Positions 26,412 to 35,032 of a DNA stretch of 64,000 nucleotides are shown in pieces (the first letter of the stretch is position 1; every line of letters begins with the position of its first letter). Position numbers and translations under genes: made by a program. Below the pieces are notes generated by a model that had not been told where the DNA came from, did not search any database, and saw only the letters and a program-made list of their open reading frames with translations. The DNA comes from Oleispirillum sp965228165 (lineage in GTDB: Bacteria; Pseudomonadota; Alphaproteobacteria; Rhodospirillales; Rhodospirillaceae): positions 868,001 through 932,000 of the forward strand of contig CBDDHB010000003.1 of assembly GCA_965228165.1 (NCBI GenBank). The letters run 5' to 3'.

Positions 26412-26967
26412 CGTCGCGGTCTCCACCGTAGGGGTCGGGAACCCCGATCTCCGCCAGCAGGCGGATTTCCAGAGATTCCATGTCGCGGGCTTCGTCTTCC
26501 TCCAGGTGATCGTATCCCAGAAGGTGCAGAATCCCGTGCAGGGTCAGGTGCGCCAAGTGATCGGCGGGAGGCTTTCCCTCGGACGCCGCCTCGGCGAGCA
26601 GGGTTTCCAGCGCCAGCTCCAGATCGCCCAGATGCACGGCGACGCCCGCCGCCGGGGGCGGCGGGCAGTCGTCGTCCCACCAGGTGGCGAAGGACAGCAC
26701 GTTGGTCGGCTTGTCGAGGCCCCGCCAATCGCGGTTGAGCTCGCGCACCGCCGCGTCGTCGGCGAGAAGCACCGCGATCTCCGCCGGGGCCAGGCCGCCC
26801 GCTTCGACCAGCGCCTCGCGCAAGGTCGGCGCGGCGGCGGCGGCGACGCGGGCGAGAACCGTCCGCCAGCCGGGAACCGCGGCTTCCCAGGCGGCGGCGG
26901 CCTCGACCTCGAAGGCCCAGGCGCCGTCGGCGGCGGCGATGCGATCGACGATCTCCTCGGCGGTCAC
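26404..26967 (-). CDS. ybeY: endoribonuclease YbeY (rRNA maturation factor)
   Basis: Protein of 187 residues with the zinc-binding motif HGILHLLGYDH (about 146-156) typical of YbeY, which acts in 16S rRNA 3'-end maturation and ribosome quality control. The conserved RELNRDWRGLDKPTNVLSF lies near residue 78. The N-terminal 60 residues are Ala-rich and less conserved. The ATG overlaps the phoH stop and its end overlaps corC, giving a tightly coupled chain. Confidence 0.96.
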   Translation of the reverse strand: MTAEEIVDRIAAADGAWAFEVEAAAAWEAAVPGWRTVLARVAAAAAPTLREALVEAGGLAPAEIAVLLADDAAVRELNRDWRGLDKPTNVLSFATWWDDDCPPPPAAGVAVHLGDLELALETLLAEAASEGKPPADHLAHLTLHGILHLLGYDHLEEDEARDMESLEIRLLAEIGVPDPYGGDRDDD

Positions 26968-27962
26968 GTCTTCTCTCCCCTCGGCGTCTCGTCGGATAAG
27001 GCGGGGGCATGCGCCGCATAGGCGGCGACGATGCGCGCCACCAGGCCGTGGCGGACCACGTCGCGGTCGTCGAATTCGACCACGCCGAAGCCGTCCATGC
27101 CCTCCAGCACCCCGAGCGCGTCGCGCAGGCCGGAACGCGCCCCCCTGGGCAGATCGACCTGGGTCAAATCGCCGTTGACCACCATCACCGAGCCTTCGCC
27201 CAAACGGGTGAGCAGCATCTTCATCTGCATCGCCGTGGTGTTCTGCGCCTCATCGACGATGACGAAGGCGTCCGACAGGGTGCGCCCCCGCATGAAGGCG
27301 AGCGGCGCGATTTCGATGTCGCCGGAGTCGATGCGCTTTTGCACCTGATCGGCGGGCATCATGTCGTGGAGCGCGTCGTAGAGGGGGCGCAGATAGGGAT
27401 CGACCTTCTCCTTCAGGTCGCCGGGCAGGAAGCCCAGATTCTCCCCCGCCTCCACCGCCGGACGCGACAGGATGATCCGCGACACCTCGCCCTTCAGGTA
27501 TTTCGTCACCGCCATCGCCACCGCCAGATAGGTCTTGCCGGTGCCCGCCGGGCCCAGGCCGAAGACCAGATCGAAACGGCGCATCGCGCGCAGGTACGCC
27601 GCCTGATTGGGGGTGCGCGGCAGGATCGTCTTCTTGCGGGTCTTGAGGGCGAGGTCGCCGTCGGCGTCGGCGACGCCCGCCCGCGACATCCGCACCGCCG
27701 CGTCGATATCGGCGGGTTCGACGCCGCGCCCGGCGCGGGCCTGATCGAGCAGAACCCGCAGGGCGCGCTCCGCCACGTCGAGGGCGGCGGCGGCGCCGGA
27801 AACGATCAGGATGTTGCCGCGCGCCGCGCAGCCGATCCCCAGCAGCGCCTCCAGCCGGTCGAGGTGGACGTTGTGCGGCCCGTAGACCTCCGCCGCCTCG
27901 GCGTTGCCGCCGAGATCGAGGGTGCGCGAGGCGACCACCGGATGGGGGGTTCCGCCGCTCAT
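26964..27962 (-). CDS. PhoH-like ATPase (YbeZ)
   Basis: Protein of 332 residues. An N-terminal KH-like region is followed by a P-loop ATPase with Walker A GPAGTGKTYLA (about 143-153), Walker B FVIVDEAQNT (about 241-250), and the conserved SRPAVEAGENLGFLPGDLKEKVDPYLRPLYDAL block. PhoH/YbeZ proteins partner YbeY in RNA metabolism. Starts at the ATG at 27962 overlapping the miaB TGA, and ends overlapping the ybeY start. Confidence 0.95.
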   Translation of the reverse strand: MSGGTPHPVVASRTLDLGGNAEAAEVYGPHNVHLDRLEALLGIGCAARGNILIVSGAAAALDVAERALRVLLDQARAGRGVEPADIDAAVRMSRAGVADADGDLALKTRKKTILPRTPNQAAYLRAMRRFDLVFGLGPAGTGKTYLAVAMAVTKYLKGEVSRIILSRPAVEAGENLGFLPGDLKEKVDPYLRPLYDALHDMMPADQVQKRIDSGDIEIAPLAFMRGRTLSDAFVIVDEAQNTTAMQMKMLLTRLGEGSVMVVNGDLTQVDLPRGARSGLRDALGVLEGMDGFGVVEFDDRDVVRHGLVARIVAAYAAHAPALSDETPRGEKT

Positions 27963-29338
27963 TCCGCCGCATCCCGGGGCGCGGCGTCCACCGCCTCGCC
28001 GCGCAGGCTGTTGGGGCCGACCGCGACGATGCGCACCGTCCGCACCGCGCCGAACGCCTCTTGCGGCATGCGGGCGTGAACCGCCTGCATATACGGGGTC
28101 CGCCCGATCAGCTGGCCGGGATGGCGTCCGGGACGGTCGAACAGCACCGGCATCGTCCGCCCGACGCAGGAGTCGTTGAAGGCGGATTGCAGGCGGGCGA
28201 GTTCCGCCTGAAGACGGGCAAGGCGGTCGGCCTTGTCCGCCTCCGCCACCTGCCCCGGCAGCGTCGCCGCCGGAGTGCCGGGGCGGGGGCTGTACTTGAA
28301 CGAGAACGCCTGGATGAACCCGGCAGCGCGAATCAGATTCAGGGTTTCCGCGAATTCCGCCTCGGTCTCGCCGGGGAAGCCGACGATGAAGTCGGAGGAC
28401 AGCATCATGTCGGCGCGCGCCCCCTTCAGCGCCTCGACGGTGCGCAGATACGCGGCGGCGGTGTGCCCCCGGTTCATCGCCGAAAGCACGCGGTCGGAGC
28501 CGGACTGCACCGGCAGATGCAGGAACGGCACCAGCGCCGGAACCTCGCGGTGCGCCGCGATCAGGTCCGGGGTGACGCTCGACGGGTGAGAGGTGGTGTA
28601 GCGCAGCCGCGCCAGACCCGGAATCTCGGCGATCTCGCGCAGCAGCCGCCCGAAGCTCCAGACCCCGCCGCCCGGGGCCTCTCCCGCCCAGGCGTTGACG
28701 TTCTGACCGAGAAGGGTGATCTCGCGCGCGCCGGTTTCGACCAGACGCCGCGCCTCGGTCAGCACGTCGGCGGCGGGACGGGCGTACTCCGCGCCGCGGG
28801 TATAAGGCACCACGCAGTAGGTGCAGAAACGGTCGCAGCCTTCCTGAATCGCCAGGAAGGCGCTGGGACCTTCGGAAACCTGGGGCGGCAGATGGTCGAA
28901 CTTCGGCTCGACCGGGAACTCGGTGTCGAACACCGGGCGTCCCCGCTCGCGCAGGACGCGCGCCACCATCTCGGGCAAGCGGTGATAGGTCTGCGGCCCC
29001 AGCACGATATCGACGATCGGGGCGCGGGCGCGCAGGCGCTCGCCCTCGGCCTGGGCGACGCAACCCGCCACCGCGACCAGCATCCGTCCCCCCGCCTCTT
29101 CCTTGGCCTGGCGATGGGGGCGCAACCGCCCAAGATCGGAATAGACCTTTTCCGCCGCCTTCTCGCGGATGTGGCAGGTGTTGAGCACCACCAGATCGGC
29201 GTCCGCCGGGCCGTCCACCGCGGCATAGCCGAAAGGCGCCAGAACGTCGCGGATGCGCGACGAGTCATAGACGTTCATCTGGCAGCCGTAGGTCTTGACG
29301 AAAAGCTTCTTCTGTCCGCTCACCGCGCGTCTTCGCAT
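27959..29338 (-). CDS. miaB: tRNA-2-methylthio-N6-dimethylallyladenosine synthase
   Basis: Protein of 459 residues, radical-SAM methylthiotransferase making ms2i6A37 in tRNA. The N-terminal UPF0004 domain has FVKTYGCQMNVYDS with the first cluster cysteine and LNTCHIREKA. The radical SAM motif is CDRFCTYCVVPYTRG (CxxxCxxC), and a C-terminal TRAM domain ends the protein. The ATG at 29338 is used. A GTG at 29323 is also possible, because AAGG abuts the ATG with no spacer. It lies 19 bases after the acyltransferase gene. Confidence 0.97.
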   Translation of the reverse strand: MRRRAVSGQKKLFVKTYGCQMNVYDSSRIRDVLAPFGYAAVDGPADADLVVLNTCHIREKAAEKVYSDLGRLRPHRQAKEEAGGRMLVAVAGCVAQAEGERLRARAPIVDIVLGPQTYHRLPEMVARVLRERGRPVFDTEFPVEPKFDHLPPQVSEGPSAFLAIQEGCDRFCTYCVVPYTRGAEYARPAADVLTEARRLVETGAREITLLGQNVNAWAGEAPGGGVWSFGRLLREIAEIPGLARLRYTTSHPSSVTPDLIAAHREVPALVPFLHLPVQSGSDRVLSAMNRGHTAAAYLRTVEALKGARADMMLSSDFIVGFPGETEAEFAETLNLIRAAGFIQAFSFKYSPRPGTPAATLPGQVAEADKADRLARLQAELARLQSAFNDSCVGRTMPVLFDRPGRHPGQLIGRTPYMQAVHARMPQEAFGAVRTVRIVAVGPNSLRGEAVDAAPRDAAE

Positions 29339-29357
29339 CCTTGAAGCCAGGGAATCC

Positions 29358-30233
29358 TCAGGGCCGGAAACGTAACACCCGACCCTGCAAAGTCAAGGCG
29401 TCGGGGGGAGCCTCCCGTCCGCCCAGGGAACGCGCCACCGCGCCCCGCACCGCGCCGTGGCAGACCAGGGCGGCGTTCTTGCGCGACCCCAGGGAGGACA
29501 GGGTATAGGGTTCGAGGAAGCTCACCTCGACGGTCAGGCGGCCCATGTGCAGCACCTCCCACAGGTGGGGGGCGAGTTCCATGTCGCCGTACCAAGCGAA
29601 GAAATGCCGCCACAGATAGCCGATCGGCACGCCGAAGCAGCGGGTATAGGCGACCGCCACCGGCTGCACCATCACCGGCTGGCCGCCGACCTCTTCCTCG
29701 GCGATCGAGAACAAGGTGCTTTTGAACGGCAACACCCGGTTGCCGTCGTCGCTGGTGCCCTCGGGGAACAGAATCAGCGGCGTGCCGCGCCCCAGACGCT
29801 CTTCGAGAACCCGCTTCTGGCGCGCCGCCTCGGTGCGCTTGCGCTCGACGAAGACGGTGCGGGCCAGACGGGCGATGAAGCCGATTCCCGGCCAACCCGC
29901 GACTTCGGACTTGGCGACGAAAACCCCCGGAATCACGCTGCCCAGAACCGGGATGTCGAGGTAGGACACATGGTTGCTGACGAACAGCAGGGGGCGCAGC
30001 ACAGACGGACGCCCCTGCACCCGCACCCGGATGTTGGCCAGACGCAGCACGCCGCGCCAGAACAGACGGTTGCAGACGGTCTGCGTCGTCTCGGACGCCA
30101 TGGACAGCAGGTACACCGGCAGCAGCAGCAGGAACCACGCGAAGATCGCTCCCAGACGCAATCCGGCGACCACGGATTCCAAGCGACCGTGTCCGCCGAA
30201 GCGTGCGGGTGTGGGTGCCGCTTCGCGCCGCAT
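29358..30233 (-). CDS. olsA: 1-acyl-sn-glycerol-3-phosphate acyltransferase family, OlsA-like
   Basis: Protein of 291 residues, PlsC family. One hydrophobic segment (about 28-48) is followed by the acyltransferase motifs NHVSYLDIPVLG (NHxxxxD) and LFPEGTSDDGNRVLPFK. Located 5 bases after a gene for an OlsB-like N-acyltransferase. The pair matches the olsBA arrangement that makes ornithine lipids: OlsB acylates ornithine and OlsA O-acylates lyso-ornithine lipid. The olsA name rests on that context; a plain PlsC role is the alternative. Confidence 0.85.
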   Translation of the reverse strand: MRREAAPTPARFGGHGRLESVVAGLRLGAIFAWFLLLLPVYLLSMASETTQTVCNRLFWRGVLRLANIRVRVQGRPSVLRPLLFVSNHVSYLDIPVLGSVIPGVFVAKSEVAGWPGIGFIARLARTVFVERKRTEAARQKRVLEERLGRGTPLILFPEGTSDDGNRVLPFKSTLFSIAEEEVGGQPVMVQPVAVAYTRCFGVPIGYLWRHFFAWYGDMELAPHLWEVLHMGRLTVEVSFLEPYTLSSLGSRKNAALVCHGAVRGAVARSLGGREAPPDALTLQGRVLRFRP

Positions 30234-30238
30234 CGCGG

Positions 30239-31033
30239 TCAACCGCCGCGCGCGGTGCGATCGTAGTGGCGGAAGTATTTGTCCGTCACCAGATCGGTCT
30301 TGACCATGACGCAAACGTCGGTGGTGTTGAACTGACGATCCACCACCGCGCCGTCGCCGACGAATCCGCCCAGACGCAGATAGCCCTTGACCAGGGGCGG
30401 CAGGGCGTTCAGGGCCTGCTTCGGCGAGACCGCGTCCTTCGGCAGCAGGTCCATCGCGGTGTGAAGCGCGGGCAGGGCGCGCGGCCGGAATTCCTCGGGC
30501 GCGAGATGGCAATGGTACAGATAGCTGAGTTCGAGGGCGAGCGCGGCGGGATCGACCCCCGCCAGGGAGGCGCAACCGAACATCATCGTGATGTCGTGGG
30601 TGAAGACGTAGTTGGCGATCCCCTGCCACAGCAACTGCATCGTCGAGCGGTTGCGATAGGCCGGGTCGGTGCACGACCGCCCAAGTTCCAGGATCGGGCC
30701 GGGCAGCGCCAGGATGCGCGAGATGTCGTATTCGGCGGCGGTGTAGAACCGCCCGATTTTCGCCGCGTGCTCGCGCCGCATCAGACGATAGGTGCCGACG
30801 ATGCACTCGGCGGGGGAATCCCCCAGAGCGTGATCGATCACCAGCAGATGATCGGCCACCGCGTCGAAGTCGTCGCGATCGCGCGCCGAAACGGCGGTTT
30901 CGGCGCAGGCCTTCGCGCCGCCCTCGACATAGAAGACGCGATAGCGCAGGGCCTGAGCGGCGTCGATTTCCTCGGGGTTCGCCGCAAGACGAACCTCCAT
31001 CCTGCCGCCAGACGATTCCTCGATGGATTCCAT
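30239..31033 (-). CDS. olsB: L-ornithine N-alpha-acyltransferase (OlsB-like GNAT)
   Basis: Protein of 264 residues in the OlsB/hemolysin-like acyltransferase family. Key segments are AAQALRYRVFYVEGGAKAC, ECIVGTYRLMRR, ILELGRSCTDPAYRNRSTMQLLW and MFGCASLAGVDP. OlsB transfers a 3-hydroxyacyl group from ACP to the alpha-amino group of ornithine, giving lyso-ornithine lipid. Start ATG 31033 with GGAG 4 bases upstream. It lies downstream of fur and directly upstream of olsA on the same strand. Confidence 0.88.
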   Translation of the reverse strand: MESIEESSGGRMEVRLAANPEEIDAAQALRYRVFYVEGGAKACAETAVSARDRDDFDAVADHLLVIDHALGDSPAECIVGTYRLMRREHAAKIGRFYTAAEYDISRILALPGPILELGRSCTDPAYRNRSTMQLLWQGIANYVFTHDITMMFGCASLAGVDPAALALELSYLYHCHLAPEEFRPRALPALHTAMDLLPKDAVSPKQALNALPPLVKGYLRLGGFVGDGAVVDRQFNTTDVCVMVKTDLVTDKYFRHYDRTARGG

Positions 31034-31131
31034 GGTGCTCCGTACTCACGACTGCGGCTGCGGCGGGACGCGCCGACGCCCTGTTCCCGGCGCGGGATCG
31101 CCCCGGCCGCGCGCCGGGTCGGATTTGGTTC

Positions 31132-31581
31132 TCAGTCTTTCTCGGGGTCTTCCGCCGAGGCCGTGCGGCTCGCTCCGGCGATCGGCTTGCAATACAGCTC
31201 CAGACGGTGCCCGACCAGCCGATAGCCGTGATCGCGGGCGATGCGGCGCTGCAATTCCTCGATTTCCTTGCACTGGAACTCGATGACGTGGCCGCTGGCG
31301 ATGTCGATCAGATGGTCGTGGTGATCGTCCGAGATTTCCTCGTACCGCGCGCGCCCGTCGCCGAAGTCCAGACGTTCGAGGATTTTCTCCTCCTCGAACA
31401 GGCGAACGGTGCGATAGACGGTCGCGATGCTGATCCGCGGATCGATCTCGGCGGCGCGGCGATAGACGTCCTCGACGTCCGGATGATCGTCGGACTCGGA
31501 CAGAACCTGGGCGATCACCCGGCGCTGACCGGTCATCTTCAACCCCAGTTCCAGGCACCGCTGTTCAATCCGAGAGGTCAT
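31132..31581 (-). CDS. fur: Fur family transcriptional regulator
   Basis: Protein of 149 residues. The N-terminal winged helix contains LKMTGQRRVIAQVLSESDDHPDVEDVYRRA and RISIATVYRTVRLFEEE. The metal-sensing dimer domain contains ISDDHHDHLIDIASGHVIEFQ and the usual EELQ. The CxxC zinc sites seen in some Fur proteins are absent, as in many alphaproteobacterial Fur/Mur proteins, so iron versus manganese sensing cannot be decided. It precedes olsBA-miaB with a 98-base gap. Confidence 0.93.
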   Translation of the reverse strand: MTSRIEQRCLELGLKMTGQRRVIAQVLSESDDHPDVEDVYRRAAEIDPRISIATVYRTVRLFEEEKILERLDFGDGRARYEEISDDHHDHLIDIASGHVIEFQCKEIEELQRRIARDHGYRLVGHRLELYCKPIAGASRTASAEDPEKD

Positions 31582-31701
31582 GTCCCGCCATCAAATTTTG
31601 TTTGTCGTCGCCCGCGACAGTAGCCTCAATTCGACGAAATGAAAAGCCGCGAGGCATCGGCGCGCGGCGGACATTGTGCAAGCCCCGGCCGAAATGCGCA
31701 A

Positions 31702-31727
31702 CGGCGGACTGTAGAGGCAGTCCGCCG
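31702..31727. terminator. hairpin between mucR and fur
   Basis: A perfect 10-bp stem (CGGCGGACTG with CAGTCCGCCG) and 6-base loop, located 35 bases after the mucR stop on the minus strand. There is no strong T tract, so it is a likely but not certain terminator of mucR. Confidence 0.6.
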
Positions 31728-31761
31728 CCGAAGAACAATGAAGCTTAGATGAAAGCCGCGG

Positions 31762-32181
31762 CTATTCCGCCGCGCCGCGACGCCGCGACCGCGTGCCCAG
31801 ACCGATCTTCTTCGCCAGGGACGAACGATGACGCGCGTAATTCGGCGCGACCATCGGGTAATCGGCGGGCAGGCCCCACTTTTCGCGGTATTCCTCGGGG
31901 GTCATGTCATAGACGGTCTTGAGATGGCGCTTCAGCATCTTCAGCTTCTTGCCGTCTTCCAAACAAACGATGTAATCCGGCATCACCGACTTCTTGACCG
32001 CGATCGCGGGTTGCGGACGATCCGCCGCAACCGGGGCCTCCCCCAGGTTCGACAGCGCCGAGAAGACGCCCCTGATCAACCCGGAAAGGTCGGTTACAGG
32101 CACGTCGTTGTTGCCGACATGCGCCGCGACGATTTGCGTCGTAAGACGAAGCAGATTTTCCTTGGACTCTTGCCCAGACAT
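31762..32181 (-). CDS. mucR: MucR/Ros family transcriptional regulator
   Basis: Protein of 139 residues. The Ros/MucR zinc-finger region is YIVCLEDGKKLKMLKRHLKTVYDMTPEEYREKWGLPADYPMVAPNYA, with a single cysteine as in many MucR proteins. The C-terminus is basic (RSRRRGAAE). MucR proteins bind AT-rich DNA and control exopolysaccharide, motility and cell-cycle genes in alphaproteobacteria. The ATG at 32181 gives MSGQESKENLLRLT. The AT-rich region upstream is a plausible autoregulatory target. Confidence 0.95.
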   Translation of the reverse strand: MSGQESKENLLRLTTQIVAAHVGNNDVPVTDLSGLIRGVFSALSNLGEAPVAADRPQPAIAVKKSVMPDYIVCLEDGKKLKMLKRHLKTVYDMTPEEYREKWGLPADYPMVAPNYARHRSSLAKKIGLGTRSRRRGAAE

Positions 32182-32530
32182 GTACCGAACCCCCTTAATC
32201 ATCGGATCGAAGCTTATATAAAATGTTCACCATGCATTATCAACATCAAAATCGTAGACAATAAAAGCCGACCTGTTTTAGGGGTTACCTTGCCAGTTGA
32301 TTTGAAGCATGCAGAGAACTCCACCAGCGGAATCAAACTTGATACTTATGATAGGGGAATCTCCCCGTTAATCCTGGTTCCAAAGGATAATCCGATGGTG
32401 AATCAGCAAATCTGGTCGGACCAAAACGGTTCGAGACCTTCCCCGGGCGGAAAACTTCCGCCCGCCACACCCCCTCGGGAACATCTTTTCGAATCAATAT
32501 ATTAAAAATTCGACCGACTGACGTCCGGGC
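32182..32530. other. AT-rich gene-free region upstream of mucR
   Basis: About 350 bases without a supported gene, with the lowest GC content I noticed in the window (for example TATATAAAATGTTC and CATTATCAACATC next to the mucR start, and ATCAATATATTAAAAATTCG near 32500). It probably holds the mucR promoter, and MucR itself favours AT-rich DNA. Nothing else was recognised. Confidence 0.5.
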
Positions 32531-32989
32531 TTATTCCAGAATCTTTGTCATGACATACGCATCGGAGCGCGTTTCTCTTCCGTCAACAAACTCAAGGTAG
32601 TATTTTTCCCTGGTTCCCACGCGCTCGAAATGATGCGCCCGATAGAGGGCCAGAGCCGCCCGATTGTTCACCGCGACCTCGAGAAACATCCGCGCCGCGC
32701 CCGCGTCCCGCGCCGTCGCGGCGGCCTGCTCCAGAAGACAGCGGGCGATGCCGCCTCCGCGCCGGTCGGGCCGCACCCCGATGGACAGGACCTCCGCTTC
32801 GTCGGCGACGGCGCGGCACAGAACGAACCCCAACGGCTCCGCCGCTTCGTCCGCCGCGATCCAGCCGAACGTCCCCGGCGCGGCGAGAATCCCGGCGAAC
32901 GCCGGTTCGTCCCAAGGACGGGCGAAACACGCGGCGTGCAGGGCGGCCAGAACCGAAACGAAGGCCGAAGACGCCGCGATCAGGCGCAT
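32531..32989 (-). CDS. rimI: ribosomal-protein-alanine N-acetyltransferase
   Basis: GNAT protein of 152 residues with the acetyl-CoA motif VLSIGVRPDRRGGGIARCLLEQA (RRGGGIA) and the RimI-like FLEVAVNNRAALALYRAHHFERVGTREKYYL. RimI acetylates the N-terminus of ribosomal protein S18. The ATG at 32989 overlaps the tsaB end by 10 bases, the common tsaB-rimI arrangement. Confidence 0.9.
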   Translation of the reverse strand: MRLIAASSAFVSVLAALHAACFARPWDEPAFAGILAAPGTFGWIAADEAAEPLGFVLCRAVADEAEVLSIGVRPDRRGGGIARCLLEQAAATARDAGAARMFLEVAVNNRAALALYRAHHFERVGTREKYYLEFVDGRETRSDAYVMTKILE

Positions 32990-33606
32990 CGCGGCGCACC
33001 GGACGGCAAGGTGGCGTCGGCCTCGCGCAGGTACAGGGGCTGGGGCGGCAGCCGCAACGCCGGAACCAGGGCGGCGGCGAAAATCCCTTCCAGGGACGGC
33101 GCGACGCCGCCCGCCAGATCGCCCGTCAGCGTCCTGTCCCCGGACGCGGCCAAAGCCTCCGCCGCCGTCCGGATCGACGGCGGAGCCAGCGGCGCCCCGG
33201 CGAGGAAGTCCTGGACGAAGGCGTCGCCGCGTCGGCTGTCGAGCGCCACCCGCACCGTTCCCGGCGGAAGGGGGGCATGCGCCCAGGCGGCGAACGAGGA
33301 CACCCCGACCACCGGGCAATCCCGCGCCAGGCCCAGCCCGTGCGCCGCCGCCAGGCCCACCCGCAGGCCGGTGAACGACCCCGGGCCGACGGTCACCACC
33401 ACCGCCGCCAGTTCCTCGAATGCCACCCCCGCCTCGGCGAAGGCCGCCGTCAGCATCGGCAGCAGGGCCTCGGCCTGGCCGTGCGCCATCGCGACGCGGC
33501 GCAACGCGCGCGGCGCGCCATCGACGAACACCCCCGCCTGACAGGCCGCCCCGGCGCAATCCAGAACCGCGACGACGCCCCGCGAAAGTTCGACTTGTTC
33601 CACCAT
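32980..33606 (-). CDS. tsaB: tRNA threonylcarbamoyladenosine biosynthesis protein TsaB
   Basis: Protein of 208 residues in the TsaB (YeaZ) branch of the ASKHA fold: VVAVLDCAGAACQAGVF at the N-terminus, HGQAEALLPML, and the signature VTVGPGSFTGLRVGLAAAHGLGL (about 72-94). TsaB supports TsaD in t6A37 formation. The ATG at 33606 is only 24 bases from the start of the divergent ddpX-like gene, so the two promoters must overlap. Confidence 0.95.
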   Translation of the reverse strand: MVEQVELSRGVVAVLDCAGAACQAGVFVDGAPRALRRVAMAHGQAEALLPMLTAAFAEAGVAFEELAAVVVTVGPGSFTGLRVGLAAAHGLGLARDCPVVGVSSFAAWAHAPLPPGTVRVALDSRRGDAFVQDFLAGAPLAPPSIRTAAEALAASGDRTLTGDLAGGVAPSLEGIFAAALVPALRLPPQPLYLREADATLPSGAPRCA

Positions 33607-33630
33607 GCCCGCCGATCCTATGCTGGCCCC

Positions 33631-34185
33631 ATGCTGATCGAAATCACCCCGGAACGGCACGGAGTCCTTCTGGACCTCGCCTATGCCACCGAACGCAACT
33701 TCACCGGCGCGCCGGTTTACGGGCGCGCCGCATGTTATCTGCACGCCGAAGCCTTTGCCAAGCTGGAACGCGCCCGCGACCTCGCCGCCGCGATCGACCT
33801 CCGCTTGCGGATTTTCGACGCCTTCCGCCCGGTCGAGGCGCAATGGGTCTTGTGGAACCACACCCCCGATCCGGTCTTCGTCGCCGACCCCCGGCGCGGT
33901 TCGGCGCACGGGCGCGGCGTCGCGGTGGACCTGACCCTGGCCGACGCGGACGGTCGCGACCTCGACATGGGAACCGGCTTCGACGACTTCACGCCGCGCG
34001 CCCACCACGGACGCACCGACATTCCGGTCGCGGCGCAGAAGAACCGCGCCCTCCTTCTCGGAGTGATGAGCGCGGCGGGATGGGAACCCTATACCAAGGA
34101 ATGGTGGCACTACCAGCTGTTCGACGCTCGCGACCGCTTCCCCCTGCTCTCCGACAGCGTCCTGCCGCGCAGCATGATGCGGTAA
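33631..34185 (+). CDS. ddpX: D-alanyl-D-alanine dipeptidase (VanX/DdpX family)
   Basis: Protein of 184 residues. Zinc ligands are in the VanX motif SAHGRGVAVDLTL (SxHxxGxAxD, about 91-103) and EWWHYQLF (about 152-159). IFDAFRPVEAQWVLW carries the conserved Arg. It hydrolyses D-Ala-D-Ala to D-alanine. No signal peptide is present, so action in the cytoplasm is expected, as with VanX. No glycopeptide-resistance partners are nearby; a role in cell-wall peptide recycling is more likely. Confidence 0.92.
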   Translation: MLIEITPERHGVLLDLAYATERNFTGAPVYGRAACYLHAEAFAKLERARDLAAAIDLRLRIFDAFRPVEAQWVLWNHTPDPVFVADPRRGSAHGRGVAVDLTLADADGRDLDMGTGFDDFTPRAHHGRTDIPVAAQKNRALLLGVMSAAGWEPYTKEWWHYQLFDARDRFPLLSDSVLPRSMMR

Positions 34186-34355
34186 AACCGGACCGGGGCC
34201 AGCCCCGGGCCCCAGACCCCATGACCTGTTTTCCGCCGCGTCAGCGGCTATCGACCGTCACGCCGCGTGACGGCTTTATCGCGCTGCGCGCAAACCTTAA
34301 GGAACGGGGGGCGCGGGGGGATCGAATCCCCCCGCAAGTTTTTCCTCGCTTTTCC
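34186..34355. repeat. dispersed palindromic mosaic repeat, copy A
   Basis: Fills the whole gap between the convergent ddpX-like and nitroreductase genes. It carries GGGGCCAGCCCC, then CCCATGACCTGTTTTCCGCC, GCCGCGTCAGCGGC, CACGCCGCGTGACGG, GCGCTGCGCGC and a terminal hairpin GGGGGGAT...ATCCCCCC. These modules recur in the same or inverted order at 36116, 48398, 55818 and 59900. Confidence 0.75.
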
Positions 34356-34943
34356 TTACACCACCCGGCTGATTTCCTCGGGCGCGAAGCGGGGGTTGCG
34401 CGGGTGCAGGCGGGCGGGATCGCCGTACCCGAGATTGCAGAGGAAATTGGCGCGGACTTCGGTTCCGGCGAAGAACTCGGCGGTCACCCCAGCGGCGTCG
34501 AAGCCGCTCATCGGTCCGCAGTCGAGCCCGAGCGCCCGCGCCGCCAGGATGAAATAACCGCCTTGCAGGCAGGCGTTGCGAAAGGCGGTTTCCTCGATCA
34601 GCGCCGGATTGCCCGCGTACCAGCTTTTCGCGTCGGCCTGGGGGAACATCCGGGGCAGCGCCTCGTAGAACGCGTGGTCGGCGCCGACGATCGCGGTAAC
34701 CGGCGCGGCCATGGTCTTCTCGACGTTGCCGGGGGCAAGGAAGGGTTTCAGCCGCGCCTTGCCCTCGGGCGTCGCCACCAGGACATAGCGCGCGGGCTGG
34801 CTGTTGGCGGCGGTCGGCGCCAGCCCGGCCAGGGCGATGGCGCGGCGCACCAAGTCCAGGTCCACCGGCGCGTCCCGCCAGTGGGAATGGGTGCGGGCGT
34901 CGGCGAAAAGTTGCGCCAGGGCGGCGGCGTCGAGTGCGGGCAT
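34356..34943 (-). CDS. nitroreductase family protein (RutE/HadB-like)
   Basis: FMN-dependent nitroreductase-fold protein of 195 residues. It begins with LFADARTHSHWRDAPVD, then LAGLAPTAANSQPARYVLV (FMN phosphate region) and LQGGYFILAARALGLDCGPMSGFD. Closest by eye to the malonic-semialdehyde reductase (RutE) type. No pyrimidine-degradation genes are adjacent, so the name rutE is not applied. It is divergent from the polysaccharide deacetylase gene with 89 bases between. Confidence 0.88.
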   Translation of the reverse strand: MPALDAAALAQLFADARTHSHWRDAPVDLDLVRRAIALAGLAPTAANSQPARYVLVATPEGKARLKPFLAPGNVEKTMAAPVTAIVGADHAFYEALPRMFPQADAKSWYAGNPALIEETAFRNACLQGGYFILAARALGLDCGPMSGFDAAGVTAEFFAGTEVRANFLCNLGYGDPARLHPRNPRFAPEEISRVV

Positions 34944-35032
34944 GGTCGAATCCTCCTGCGGTCACGGAAATTTTGACCGGGAAATCCGGAACGGCGATAC
35001 TCTGTTCCATTCCGCATGTGGGGGACGGCACG

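Noticed and set aside
25503..29338. Chain of 4-base overlaps from miaB to lnt as a novel feature
   Set aside because: The order and ATGA couplings are typical for alphaproteobacterial miaB-phoH-ybeY-corC-lnt operons.
33631..34185. Glycopeptide (vancomycin) resistance determinant
   Set aside because: The dipeptidase is of the VanX/DdpX family, but no VanH, VanA-type ligase or VanRS genes are nearby. A recycling role is simpler.
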